Below, in pieces: positions 21,312-32,879 of a DNA stretch of 64,000 nt. Numbering within the stretch: position 1 is the stretch's first letter; each line of letters begins with the position of its first letter. This DNA is from Albula goreensis (taxonomy: Eukaryota > Chordata > Actinopteri > Albuliformes > Albulidae). Under the pieces are notes generated by a model, which worked only from the letters and a program-made list of their open reading frames with translations, was not told the DNA's origin and did not search any database. The translations under genes and the position numbers were made by a program. The stretch is taken from contig CM040741.1 of the NCBI GenBank assembly GCA_022829145.1, forward strand, positions 53,228,180 to 53,292,179, read 5' to 3'.

Positions 21312-21370
21312 CAATACTCAAGAACATCACTTTACTGTAGAAATACTCAAGAATATCACTTTCCTGTAAA
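21312..21370. repeat. 29-bp imperfect tandem duplication
   Basis: AATACTCAAGAACATCACTTTACTGTAG is followed directly by AAATACTCAAGAATATCACTTTCCTGTAA. The two units have an offset of 29 bases and only a few differences. It is a small slippage-type duplication in otherwise AT-rich sequence. Confidence 0.85.
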
Positions 21371-21689
21371 TTCAAACAGTTCTTGTGATTAATGGATGTA
21401 CAGACAGCAATAAAATATTTAATGGTCTTTTGAAATGTATTGAAGGAAAAGATCCTAAAAAGACCCAAAAATTTATTTTATTCATGTCTAGGCTGTCATT
21501 CAGGGCATATACATAGTTCAGCTGAAACAACAAAAAACGATATAAAAATAGCAAAGAGAATGAAAAAGAGACAATTCTGGGTGTGCAAAAGGTGCACACT
21601 TCAATGCTCTAAAGCAGAGTGTCTTGGAAACTCCCCACCCCCTACCAATTTAAGTCAAAGGAAGACCCATACAGCCCTGCGGGTCACTT

Positions 21690-22210
21690 CCTCCCCTCCT
21701 TCTCCTTTTAAAGGCATGCCAAAGGCATGATGACACAAGAAAAGGCAACTCATTTGAACTGCCTCCAAAAGGTATTCTTTTCCAATTAGGAGTGCGGCTG
21801 TCAGACACAGGTCTAACCTCATGGAGCGGAGGGCTGGACAGATTGAAAAGGACAGTTTGAACTGCCCAGAAATGGGCTGCTAGGAGCCACGCTTGCTTTG
21901 CAGGGGCTGTTGTAGGAGGGGGGAAACGTGAGCTAAAGTTGTTATTTTGATCACAGGGGCATCAGATGTGTCGACATCTGAAAGTAATTCCGCGCTTGTG
22001 GTGGCCGGCTGTTGAGGCTGAACGATGCCGGGGGTTGAGAGTCCGCATCGTTGGGTCCTACATGGCTCTGATTGCCGGACCTGGTGCTGCCAAACTGCCA
22101 AATCTCTGGGGATCCATGCATCATGGCAGAGAGGTTTACGTGCAGCATTATGTTTAATCGAATATGTTTCCACACACTGTGAAACCACTTTGTCCTAACG
22201 GGACCTCTCC
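21690..22210. other. GC-rich candidate conserved block
   Basis: The block is about 500 bases long, clearly richer in GC and CpG (CCGCGC, ACGATGCCGGGGG, CGCATCG) than its flanks, without simple repeats. Overlapping frames on both strands (21880-22188, 21951-22226 minus; 21966-22157 plus) have no recognisable domain. Words include TCCAATTAGG, GATGTGTCGACATC (a palindrome) and TTTAATCGAAT. It probably represents a conserved regulatory element. Confidence 0.4.
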
Positions 22211-22364
22211 ATGGGACCTCTTGCATGATTGCATTGTTTATTCACTAAGCAGTCAGACAAAATGATCCAGTGTGACATAAATAGCTTACTTTGTGAAAAA
22301 TGTGCCTATTTTCCATTTTTCCAAGTTGAAATGAACCCAAACAATTCAGATGATGTGCCTAGAC

Positions 22365-22540
22365 CAAGGTTACCATGTAAAGGGTGAGTCTTTGCCTGGG
22401 AAAGGAACATGCAACCTTCTGGTCACAACCCGGATTCCTTTCTACTTCAGTGGCGTTCGATGTCATTGTGCCACAGGCCAGCTGACATTCCTGGGTTTGA
22501 ATTTCTCTCTGACTGAAACCACTGCACCACACTCTGATTT
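22365..22540. repeat. Degenerate SINE/repeat relic
   Basis: GGAACATGCAACCTTCTGGTCACAACCCGGATTCCTTT closely resembles the 'CGAACCTGCAACCTTCTGGTTACAAGCCC' box that follows the SINE-type core in many fish repeats. A second GGGTTTGAATTT word occurs about 80 bases later. The upstream core itself is not recognisable, so this is a truncated or eroded copy. Confidence 0.5.
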
Positions 22541-23944
22541 GAAACAATACTAAAATATGGCTTATTTGGTCAACAATAAGCAAGATTTAAATGGTAAAAG
22601 GAACATGCTGACCCTTAATTCATGTCAGTTGCTGTGTGCTCGCACATTAGCACTTCTCCTTTTATAACAATGTAACTGAATCTGCTTATGTAACTGTGTC
22701 ACTCTCTGTATGAAGGACTATGCACAGCTGGGATTAAGGTCAATGGTAAATTGATGTCCTATGAAACAGTCTGTACATCTGTGCGCCCCATCCATTTTTC
22801 ACTTTTGATTATTCTTTAAAGCACAGAACACTACTTTTTAAATTGTTGCTGTAGGGATTTGGGGATTCATTATTTACCCTGGTTTCCAACTTCTGAGTGT
22901 AGCAATTTAACTTAAGTATTTGACTCTTGATGCAAAATCATATGCCAGAGGTGTTCTGCACCAAAATACCTTGCTGAATGTGTTTATAACTGGGAAGAAA
23001 ATATTAAATAGGGTGTTTTGCAGTACCTGAGGGTGATCAGTTTGAATTGTAATGACTGCAGTCACTGTCTTAAAGTGTGTAAGATATATAGATCTGTGTA
23101 TCAGTAGCGTGTCTGGTGAGTGTGGACTGCATTCTCTTGGACAGTAGGTGTCACTGTCCTCTCCTTTCTCTGCTAAGGATGGAACCTACAACAGAAAGGC
23201 TGAGAGGTCTGACTATAGGCACACACAATGGTGTTTGAGAAAGATTTTTCTGTCTCTGATTTTGTACTTTTTTGCATATTTTTGACACAAAATGTTATCA
23301 TGTCTTCAACCAAATATTAGATAAAAGGGAACCGGAGTGAAAGAATATGACAGCATTTATATACATATATATAATTTATTAATGAAAGAACCTTATGTAC
23401 CACTTAGAATCTCTGTATGAAAAAGTCATATTTGAGGGGCACAGGTAGTCAATGTCAATAACAATAACAATTCAATAACAATGACTTCAGGCAAAGAAAG
23501 TCTCTCACAACACTGTTGAGGAGTTTTGGCATCAACTCAGAACTGCTTCAGCTCAGTAACATTTATGGACATGCTTTGAGTATGAACTGCCAGTTTCAGG
23601 TCCTGCCCCAACATCTCAACTTTAAGATCTGGTTTAGATCTGGACTTCTTCTGCCGCTCCAAAATTTAGATTATATGGTTCCTCACCCATTCTTAAGTGT
23701 ACTTGTATGTGTAATCAATGTCTTGCTGCAGGATCCAGCTGTCAACAGATCCCCTCCGTTCTGGCAGACATGATATGTGCTTTCATATTCTTGTTAATGA
23801 GTGGTAGTTTCTGCCTTTCTCCAGATAGGCAGTATGGCATTGACTATGGTTTTGTGGAGCTTTAGAAATCACACAGGGCTAGACACACATTAACACACAA
23901 ATACACACACACTACAAGGGTGATTATCATTTCTAGCAGAGTAA
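22541..23944. other. AT-rich non-coding DNA, no gene seen
   Basis: No exon, RNA gene or transposon is apparent. The word CAGTAGGTGTCACTGTCC near 23144 is a partial CTCF-like match with a substitution in the core. Confidence 0.45.
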
Positions 23945-24037
23945 CACTTGTCAGGGTCTATTTATTGTTGCCTTGTAAGTTGCTCTGGATAAAAGCGTCA
24001 AACAAATGCCCTGTAATGTAATGTAATGTAATGTAAA
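23945..24037 (+). repeat. SINE tail with (ATGTA)n end
   Basis: CCTTGTAAGTTGCTCTGGATAAAAGCGTCAAACAAATGCC is the fish SINE/LINE-derived tail core in plus orientation, and it ends in four to five TAATG repeats, the usual 3' terminus of these elements in teleosts. It is the reverse-oriented relative of the copy at 32.75 kb. The 5' part is missing or unrecognisable. Confidence 0.85.
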
Positions 24038-24449
24038 AATAGTCCTCCTGCACCTGCCTCTACCCTGAATTCCATGCCTGATGGTTTCTTCCTTTTCTCT
24101 GAATGCAATCAGCAGTTGCTCTGTGTTGACCTATGGGCAGCAGAGAATTCCTTTCCCCATGTTACCCCTGTAAATCATACAAACACACTCCCACTGTAGC
24201 TGTGGTACTCCTCAGTGTCGCACAAGTGTGAAGATTCCTTCCCTTTCTTTATACGCACATTGTGCATGAGTTAAAAAAACAAAAATCCATTTACTTTGAA
24301 TTCTGTGGGTCCACCATTTGAGGGGAGTGCTAGTCTTGCACCATGCTAGGATATTAAAGGTCGATATCTACACCACATCACAGCACAGCACTGCAAGACA
24401 AAGAGCAACCTCTGTTGAATAATCCTTCTCATTAAATATTAATCATGTG

Positions 24450-24660
24450 AAACCTAAACTTGGTGTATTGTTTAATTACCACATAGGATAAAGGTGGCAT
24501 ATGGCCATTCAGTTTTAATTAGACCTCTTGTGCTGCATGTAAATTCTGTGTCTATAAACCACATCTGAAACATAAGGCCAATAATCCCAAGGAAAGATTT
24601 AAACAACTATTTAGCAGCTGCTGCTGGCCTGGATTTAATCAACATTGGTTCATGACTTTG
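24450..24660. other. Candidate conserved non-coding block
   Basis: The sequence is AT-leaning but information-rich: TTTAATTACCACATAGG, CATATGGCCATTCAGTTTTAATTAGACC, AATAATCCCAAGG (a TAATCC site) and AGCAGCTGCTGCTGG (an E-box). Repeated homeodomain and E-box cores within 200 bases suggest an enhancer. This is inference from motif content. Confidence 0.35.
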
Positions 24661-24989
24661 ATTCATGACTAAATGGTAAGCTGTTTTTTTTTCTTCTCAA
24701 AAAGTTTGGCATCATTCCATCACCATAATTAGTACAGAAAATGTTTGAACTAGCATTTATTTGTAAATGGACTTTGAGGATGAACGTTGATTGACTCAAG
24801 GTCTATATTCCACACTTGTGCCATACAGCCTCTCCACTGGCTGCTGTCTTGCTCCTTCACCCTGTACTGACTGTCTGGTCCTGATCCCACTGACTCCAGC
24901 CTGCACATGTCCCTACCTCCCAGTTTCCAGGTATCCCAGGTAATGACCAGTAATGATGTCACATAATCCCAGACACAGATGGGTGGGAT

Positions 24990-25265
24990 GAAGTGTGGGA
25001 GAGGGTGATGGGGGGGCAGACAATGAGGCTCAGTGTGTGAGTATGTGTGTGTGATAGAAAGCGAGAAAGAGACAGAGACAGAAAGACTGAGAGCAAGGTT
25101 GTGTGTCTTAGGGAAATGTTGATCTTGGGAAATGGGTGCCAAATATGCGTATCTTGTTTGTGTATGTGATTGTGCGTAGATATGTGTACATGCATCTGTA
25201 AGTGTGAATGTGTGTGCTTAAGAGTAAGACAGAGCGAGTTTTTGTGTTTGTGTATCTTTCTCTCT
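24990..25265. repeat. GT/GA-rich low-complexity tract
   Basis: An imperfect stretch of TGTG and AGAGA words (GTGTGTGAGTATGTGTGTGTG, GAAAGAGACAGAGACAGAAAG). The minus-strand frames through it (24750-25142 and 24959-25195) are rich in Ser, Leu and Thr-His repeats because of the tract and are not taken as genes. Confidence 0.65.
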
Positions 25266-25299
25266 CAGATCCTCAGTCTGGAGGCCCTGTCATCACAGA

Positions 25300-26240
25300 A
25301 CCCATGTCCTGATCCATAGAAAAGCTTTTGTGCAGTACCAGTAAATGAGGTCTCCCGAAACCCCCCTCTCCCTCTAACTCATTGAGTCTGTCCCTCTTTC
25401 GTTAAGACGTCAGACCCTCTTCAGACATCAGCATTCCAGGGAGCCTGGGGGTCAGATGGCAATTATCCCCAGACCCACCCCCCTCCCCCTACCATTGCCC
25501 CTGTTCTCTTAATCCACCCCTGTTTCCAGAGAGATAGGCATGCACAGACAGAGCACTGCACCTAGCAGCATGCAGACAGTGTGTTACTGATACCTGTCTG
25601 GAGACACTACACTAGTAACTCCTACCTTTTTCACTGTGTAAATGTTTGATACCATCTTTTTACATGAAAATGTCATATTGCTAGCTATTGGTTCCATTCA
25701 TAGGATGTAATAAAAGTGGGATCTTGTTTGAATGTTGCAGAAACGGCAGTTAATGATTAAGACAAAGGTAACCCCTGTGATTTGAAATATTTTTTTTTAA
25801 CAAATAAACAATAATGGGTTTTGGATAAAACTATTGTGCCTTAAGTTTCAGTACCACATGAAATCTCCCAACCTCCCCCCCAAACAACCCCTTCTCTCGT
25901 TTGCAAACACTGTCAAACGATGCCTCCATTTTCCCTGGGGTCACAGCCTTCAACAAAGGGTTGAGCTGACCCCAACAAGGGGAACAAGAGCGGGGAGCCT
26001 TGTCCAGGTCTACCACTCCAATTACAGAAGCATTAGCCCTAAACTCTGGTCCTGACCCCGAATGGTCCTGACCTAGACCTGACGCCTGGGGTCTGATTAG
26101 CAAGAGGGACCAGTCCCATCCAGCCCGACCCCTTGGCCCCCCTGGCTGGGGTTCAGCTGATGTCCGGCTCCCTGGAGACCCATCTAGGCTCCCATTTCCT
26201 CCAAGACTCTCCTGGTTGATATCAAGGAGGTCAGGAAAAG
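25300..26240. other. GC-rich candidate conserved region
   Basis: Nearly 1 kb of mixed to GC-rich sequence, interrupted by an AT-rich interval at 25620-25830. It includes CAGATGGCAATTATCCCCAGACC (a TAATTGCC/GGATAAT-type word) at about 25453 and a C-rich CCCACCCCCCTCCCC run. The two opposite frames at 25831-26103 and 25834-26055 overlap completely and neither shows a domain. Probably regulatory or unique spacer. Confidence 0.3.
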
Positions 26241-26649
26241 TCTGGAGTTCCTGTGTGCTGAAGAATCCAGTTTCATCTCAGAGTTCACTGGCTTGCTTAT
26301 GGTGAGGCCTTTTTAACTGACTCCAATTTAAAAGCACCATCATCAAATGATTTGGGAGCAAAACTGACATTGTCCCTAAATTTACTGTCTCTGAAGTCAA
26401 TGTGCATATTCACTCAATAATGCAGAGGCATGTAAAGGTATTTATGTATAGTGCACTGAAATTACAACATCTTCAACCCCTGGCTTTCATTTATAATCTC
26501 ATGGAGAACAATGTGTGGATGCATCTATTATTAGCACCATCTTGCATTTGAAACTTTGTAAAGAATATGAGCAACATTTGCTTCTGTGCTGTTTACAACT
26601 ACTCTCTAGGTATGTGACCTGTAGGACAGGCATAGGGAACCTGTGCAGC

Positions 26650-26880
26650 TGTGTAGCAAAGCTGTGTTATTGTTAGTGATTATGCTTTAGATTAAATTAA
26701 GAGGTGCTCCTGCTCAGGCCTTGGTCTGCTGGCCCCTGGTAATCAGACAGTTTCTAATTTAAGTGGGTTCAACTGGTAATTCCATTAAAGGGCAGATGAA
26801 CAGCAGGAAATTAAAAAAGGATATTTGGGAGGCAGCTGGTAAAGAGTTTGTTTTCCAAGAAATGGTTTCTCTCCAGTATT
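26650..26880. other. Candidate conserved non-coding block
   Basis: The block carries GGCCCCTGGTAATCAGACAG, TTCTAATTTAAGTGGG, CTGGTAATTCCATTAAAGGGC and GGAAATTAAAA words, a cluster of homeodomain-type TAAT cores in repeat-free sequence. A purine-rich tail follows (26920-27060). No open frame. Enhancer role inferred. Confidence 0.33.
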
Positions 26881-27599
26881 TATTTTCAAAAACATGGTCA
26901 TGGACCATTACCAGAAGGAAGAATTAATAGAAAATGAAGAAATAATGAAATAAAAAAGAAGAAAAGAGACAAAGGAAGCACAGAAAAAATAGGATGATAG
27001 AGAAAAGTAAGAGGAAGATTCTGGTGGAGAAAAAAAGTTATAGAAGAAGAAACTAATAAAAATGGTTTGTGTTCAAATATGTCTACTATTTATGTTTCAA
27101 AGCAGAAAAGGAAGGCAATAACGCACTACACATCTAAAGCCCACTCTTATTCCATAATGCATAATTTCATGAGTTCCATTTTATGTTGTCATATGTCATT
27201 ATGTCTTTCTATGCATTATTACTTTCATATTACAAAGAACGTACCCAAAGTTCCCCCATAAACACTAGGGGGTGATAATGACAGTTCTGGCATTATTGTG
27301 ATTGACATCACTTCCTTTGCCTTCATCTGGCTGTAGTCATATGTTTTATTTCAGGCAAATATTGGTGCATATTGCATCTAGTGACCGCATCGAGTTACTA
27401 AAACCCTATGATGAAAAAAAAAACTCTGATCGCAGGGGTCCAGGCAGTGTATGATTGTGTTACACTGTGTTTGCATGCTCTTATATGCTATGGATTTGAG
27501 GAGTATAAATTGGCCTTATTTTAAAAAAAAACCCAAAATCTATCTTGTCTTTTTTGGGCCTGTGTAATTGGACACCATGTAAGTGATGTGATTTTTCCC

Positions 27600-27850
27600 A
27601 TCAGTTTCTTGATGATCTGATTGTTGGCTGATTGCAGGGGACAGTTTGTACCTGAGCCGAAGCTGGGAGCAGCTGCTCAGGGAGTTAATCATGATTCACA
27701 GATGGTTTTGGTTATTAAAAGTGGAATTCTTGTATGGCTCTCCTGCATCCTGGTTTAATTCCTCTTACAATCCCAGATACGTTTTTGGTGAATTTCAACT
27801 CACTTCACAACTAATTTCTCGTTGGTCCTTAAATCAGCCCTAAAGGTTTG
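27600..27850. other. Candidate conserved non-coding block
   Basis: Mixed-composition block including GGGAGCAGCTGCTCAGGG (an E-box palindrome, GAGCAGCTGCTC, at about 27666-27677), GTTAATCATGATTCAC and GGTTTAATTCC. A 65-codon frame covers it, with no recognisable domain. Likely regulatory if functional. Confidence 0.33.
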
Positions 27851-28807
27851 TAATTGTAAGGGTTTACAAGTGATGAGAAGATAGGTTCCTACATAAACAG
27901 GTGCATTATGTGTTGTATGAGGAATATCAGGAGGGAGGGACAGGGAATGGTCCCAAATCCTGCAAAACCATCTTCCCCTGGCTACTTCCTTGAATTATTC
28001 TCTTCTTTAAACTAAAAGTCACTGGTGAGTAGTGGGCCCAAAAGACCACAAAAAAACACTCAATCCCTCTGCAGTGTGGTCTTACTGCCTCTTCCAGCAT
28101 TGCAGTCTGGAGCACCATCATTGAGGCCAATAGTACCTTGAGCACCATTATTGACAAAAAAGTACCATGAGATCCTGTAACTTATTTAATTCTTCAATGC
28201 AACACTAGAGGTCATGCAATGAAACACAGTATTAAAAACAACAATTTTACCCAAACTCTGAAAGCATCAGAGTTGTTTCCATGGATTTTCATGTCCAGAT
28301 CAAATCCAAATATCCCAGTTGTTCAAACATAATCTCTCTGGCTGAATGTCCCCTGGTGCTGACTGTGAACACTGGCGCTGTTGCCCTGAATGAGACTGTG
28401 TCTGTGACCTGTTATCAAATCAGCCCTGACAAGACAGACTGGAGTTCATTACCTTTAATTTTCTCCCAGCCTCCTGGGTTCCTGGCCTGAGAGCCTAACC
28501 ATTGGACAGGAGCAGGGCATGTGCTTCCAAGGCCAAACCAGTGGTGGAGGTTGCGGTACTGGAAGCCGGGGCCTTGCCTTCGGTAATCTGATTTTGGCGG
28601 CAGTAGTGGTGTCTTTGCGCCTGAGTGGAGTCTGGTTTTATGCTCTGCGTGAGTAATTACTGCTCTTGCATTGCACAGGTTTCCTTTAAATTACCCAGAA
28701 GCCCCCCCTTCCTCCTTGTCCAGACAGCAGCATCCTGGCTGAATCATCGTAGGCCCACAGGAAATATTTTATACATGAAAGACCCACAATGCAACTACAT
28801 CATCAAC

Positions 28808-28808
28808 C

Positions 28809-28841
<33 letters not shown>

Positions 28842-28842
28842 T
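28808..28842. repeat. (AAT)n microsatellite
   Basis: About eleven tandem AAT units, continuing as ATATGTATGATGATGCATAT. The Asn-rich part of the frame at 28625-28924 is an artefact of this repeat. Confidence 0.95.
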
Positions 28843-28979
28843 ATGTATGATGATGCATATATTTTCAAGCACGAAAAATTCTAACACAATTATTAACTGC
28901 ACCTCTGATCAGAAATTGTCATGACTGTTGATTTGTACCACTCATGTTTAAAGAATGAACACCCGAACCAAGCATTTTC

Positions 28980-29700
28980 TCCTCTGCTGGTGACGTCTAA
29001 GGGCCTTGAAAACACGTCACATCGCCTTACTGTAATTATCGGCTCCTAGTTTACAGTGTTCTCACCCAGAGCGACCCCTCCCTGACGTGACACGTACAGT
29101 ATGGCTGAGCTGGGGCAGGGGTGTGGGGGTGTATTCTACAGTGCTAAAGAGTCCAGCATCTCTTGCTTCCTTTCGGAAGTGGCGGGTTAAAAATATGGTG
29201 TTTTCACTGAGCGGAGAGCAGTGCAGACAGCCAGGAGCCAGAGACGGCCCTCAGGAAGAGCCCGGCTGATACACACCCCTCCTCGACAGCTCCGTGGCCT
29301 CGTTTTTATCCTCTCTTCATAAACGCCAGGGCCTGACACATTTGTATACGTCCGGCGCAAAAATGTCAGCTATAGTAAGTTAACCCACTGTGCATCTCTC
29401 TCCACTGAGATTAAACAGAACCAGACAGAGTGCCTTTCCCTCCCTCCCTCTCTTTCCCACTCTCGCTGTCTCTCTGTCTTCTTTTGCAGTTGATTAAAGA
29501 AGTGTTTTTCTTCTGTACCTCAGTGTTGGGTTTCCTCTCCAGAATGCGGACAGCAAATGGAAGTGATTTTATCATTACTGTTCTGATTATCAATAGGAGA
29601 GCTGTCTGAGAATCCTCTGCAGCAAGGTCCCTCCTCCATTTTTCTTTATGTCTCCTGCTTGACCCTTAATTAATTTTGTAGAATAGCAGCCAATAGACCA
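28980..29700. other. Candidate conserved region
   Basis: Mixed, partly CpG-bearing sequence (GACGTGACACGTACAG, ATACGTCCGGCGC) with a pyrimidine-rich stretch at 29435-29485 (CCCTCCCTCTC...). The last part has ACCCTTAATTAATTTTG and AGCCAATAGACCATAAATA words (CCAAT-type and HOX-like). No supported exon. The block could be a cluster of conserved elements. Confidence 0.3.
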
Positions 29701-30124
29701 TAAATACTGTACAACATGTCAGTGTTTGATCTGGTACCCCTGCTGTGTTTTACTGGAAGTAGTATAAGACAAAAAAATTAAAAATTAAATAAATTTAAAA
29801 AATCACATCGAGCCACAGGATTTAAAGACCCATCTACACACAGCAGCAAATATTTTCATAAACCCTACAAAAAGAAAAACCTGATGCCAAAGAGGCCAAG
29901 AGTATATTGAACAGAGAGATTATCCACCCCGGCACAAAGAGACTGGATAACATTTCAGAGAAAAAAACAGGAATTTTAAAATGAACACTGGGCTTTTGTT
30001 TTGGGGAGGGATAAAAACTGCTCCACACAAGGTGGCACTGAGTCTTCACTAAACAGAGGAAACGTTTTACACCCAGGTTGGAGGAAGCAAGTGAGGGAGG
30101 ACAGGCACAGTGACTCACCCTCTG

Positions 30125-30140
30125 CCCCCCCCCCCCCCCC
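30125..30140. repeat. C16 homopolymer
   Basis: Sixteen consecutive C residues, followed by GCACTCTCC. The proline-rich and glycine-rich frames on both strands between 29976 and 30343 are products of this run and should not be read as genes. Its length is likely to be error-prone in sequencing. Confidence 0.97.
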
Positions 30141-30879
30141 GCACTCTCCATACACACAGGCCTTGCGTGAGGAGCCACAGACTTCGCCTCTCCCTTCCAC
30201 CCGCAGAGATAAGGCAGTCTCCAGCCGGCCACGCCCACTTCCTGTCATCTGTCTGCTCCTTATCACGGCGAGCGGCCGAATGTTTACTGGGGGTCATCCA
30301 AGCACAGATCTTCGCCTGCCGCTCTGATGTCTATGGCAGATGAGGTAGCCTGGGTGTCCTGCAGAAACCCATCTCCCAATAAGCCATACTGTGATGATAC
30401 TACTATGAACAAAAATGAGAAATCAGTATATTGTATAACTGTTGCATTTCACTGTTTTCAAACAGGCCTTCAAAAAGAGCTTAATGACTGCTATTTCAAA
30501 GAGGGAGTCGCTTCTGAGTGAACAGTACATAAAAAGTAGGTGGGGCAGTGGAGGCTTCTATCACCTCAGAGCACCAGGGTACTTGGGTCAGTCAAGGCTG
30601 TGGTTCTTAACTTGGGTTGGTTCTGGTGCACCACAAACTTGTGATAATGCTGGGATCCTTCCTACCTTCACTAGTAGAAATAATACCATTGAAGTACCAA
30701 GTAAGAGCATTACATACAGTGGAAGCACACAATAGTTTCCTCAAAATGAAGCCATTTCCGAGACCACACAGTATGATTAGGCTGTGCTCATGATAAAGCC
30801 GGTCGATGTAGATCTCCACCACAGCCGTTTTTTTCAAGGCAGGAAACACTCATAAACATTTTACGGCCACCATTAAACC

Positions 30880-31130
30880 CTGCTTAGCGCATTGAGTCCG
30901 TCAGTCACTGACGCCGAGTTCTGAGGGTTATTTACAGCGCACCTATCCGTACTGTCACACGCCCGATAAGGTCCCTCAGCTTAGTGGCGCAGGTGTTCCT
31001 AGTGGCAGCATCGCTGATAAGAGGGAACGGAGAGTTGTCTTGAAGTTCAAGGCAGCACGGGCTGTTTTAGTTCTCTCTCAACATGCAAAGCCACCTGCCT
31101 CTCACTTTCAGCCCTGGCCTTGGTGTGCTG
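30880..31130. other. CpG-bearing candidate conserved block
   Basis: Contains CAGTCACTGACGCCGAG, ACACGCCCGATAAGG, GTGGCGCAGG and CATCGCTGATAAGAGGG, including two GATAAG GATA-type words. It is distinctly richer in CpG than the flanks and repeat-free, with no frame of note. Putative regulatory element. Confidence 0.33.
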
Positions 31131-31823
31131 CCCACGGCTGAAACACCATTCGAGTAGCTGTGAAAGGCAGCAAAGATACACCATGTCTCAACATACACCT
31201 CACATAACTGAGACTTATCAAAGAGAACATAAGGAAACTTTTGTATGGTATTATGATATGTGACCCTGAGTCATACCTGTGGGTGCGGCCGTAGCTATTC
31301 CTGTTGTAAGGGTTTCTAGGACACATTTGCAATCCCATCAGTGAGTATGCTCAGATCCATTTCAATACAGCTCAAGCCCCATTTACTCATCAGTTTGGTA
31401 CTGTTATTTCCTTCAGGTTCTTTGTTTTTTTGGAAAGGTTGGCAAGGTTTCATTGGGCTAGCAATTGGGCAACCCTCTGCCCCGGGTGAAACTATTACCA
31501 AATATATGCCACCTTTTGTGGTTTCCCATCACAGTCAGAACTGGCACAGTGTAGCCTCAGTACCAGACAACAGGGTGTATCACTTAACTGAAAGCTTGTG
31601 TGTTAGCAGGATGTACCACCCAGCACCCCCACCGGCCCATTTATAAGTCACAGTATAGCACATAAACACAAGCAACAACCTTTCTTTGTCCCACAAGCTG
31701 TTTGTCTTTCTGCTGGCCCTCTCAAATAATACTAGCACGATGTCCAGTGTGACCTCTGAACCCTGTGGAGAGAGTTGGACATGGAGGACCTCCTTTTCCC
31801 CTTCTTGCAAATACATAATAGGA

Positions 31824-31925
31824 GAGCACTGCCCTCTGGTTCACCCAGGCACTAGAAAAACACTTTCTTTTATTAGTTCATTCCTGGCTAAATAATAATT
31901 CCCCCTGGAGGGCAATGGAAGAGCC
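31824..31925. promoter_or_regulatory. Two divergent CTCF-like words
   Basis: GAGCACTGCCCTCTGGTT (31824-31841) on the minus strand reads ACCAGAGGGCAGTGC, matching the CAGAGGGCAGTG core of the CTCF motif, with a poor 5' half. About 65 bases on, CCCCCTGGAGGGCAATG (31903-31919) is a weaker plus-strand match. Opposite-facing CTCF words are of interest in a regulatory desert. Both are partial matches by eye. Confidence 0.3.
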
Positions 31926-32159
31926 CTCACTAATACTGACCTCTTGACCTCCTTCTAAGCCAAAGGGGAGTTTTCCTTTTTTAATTCTGGTAAGGAAGGT
32001 CTGCTGGATGGACTTTGTGTTCATGTTAACCTCATACACTCACCCGCCTCTTATCTTGGATTTAAAACCTATTGTATTACACATATAGTCTACAGACAAT
32101 TCCCTGCAGTGGCTACAAGGTCCTTTTTTAACACTGCTGACACTAAAACTCATATATAC

Positions 32160-32161
<2 letters not shown>

Positions 32162-32190
<29 letters not shown>
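32162..32190. repeat. (CA)n microsatellite
   Basis: About 14 CA units, followed by GATGGACAGACACACACC and further imperfect CA-rich words to about 32230. Confidence 0.95.
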
Positions 32191-32192
<2 letters not shown>

Positions 32193-32747
32193 TGGACAGA
32201 CACACACCTATACACAAATACATACACACAAAGCATGGATAAGTGGGCTGTTTCCCATTTGAAACATTAACTGTGAAAATAATTCATGATAAGTAGCACA
32301 GCCGAGTTTCCACAGTGCCTTTCCTGAGATTGAAACTCACCACCACCCACAGGTGGGAAAGGTCAATAAAAATTTAAAGACTGTGATCATTTTCCAATCT
32401 ACAAAGGAATTTAAATCCTCACTTTATATACAATTTAATCTGTTAAAGGAATATTGGCTAATAAAATAATAAAATTGCAATAAAACAAAAGCTTCAACTG
32501 AATACCCATTTGATCACTAAAGCAGTCCACCAAAATCTGCATGGCTATTCCAATGAAATCTATGTGATCAAGGGACTGATGGCTATCACATTCACAGTGC
32601 ATTTTACAGTCAGAATGGTTCAGATTTCAGATAGTGAATGTAGTAATGATCCAAGGAAATCATCCACAACTGGGCTGGTTGGACATGCTGTGTTTTTTCT
32701 GGCAGACAAAGCATTGATTTTTACATGTCCATATAATGTATATCATA

Positions 32748-32870
32748 AATCATTTACATTTATTCATTTGGCAGACGCTTTTATCCAAAGCGACGTACAA
32801 GGAGTGCATACAGTCATACAGTTGGCGAAATACAGGAAAGTGCAACATCTTGCATCATGTCCTATTATAG
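32748..32870 (-). repeat. SINE tail copy, well preserved core
   Basis: CATTTACATTTATTCATTTGGCAGACGCTTTTATCCAAAGCGACGTACAA is the fish SINE/LINE-tail core in reverse orientation, almost intact. It is followed by GGAGTGCATACAGTCATACAG and a less recognisable body. It is the youngest-looking copy of this core in the window. The frame at 32510-32878 runs through it and is not a gene. Confidence 0.9.
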
Positions 32871-32879
32871 TTTTTTGAC

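Noticed and set aside
29976..30343. Overlapping Pro- and Gly-rich frames
   Set aside because: They cross a C16 homopolymer, exist on both strands at once and show no domain or splice support.
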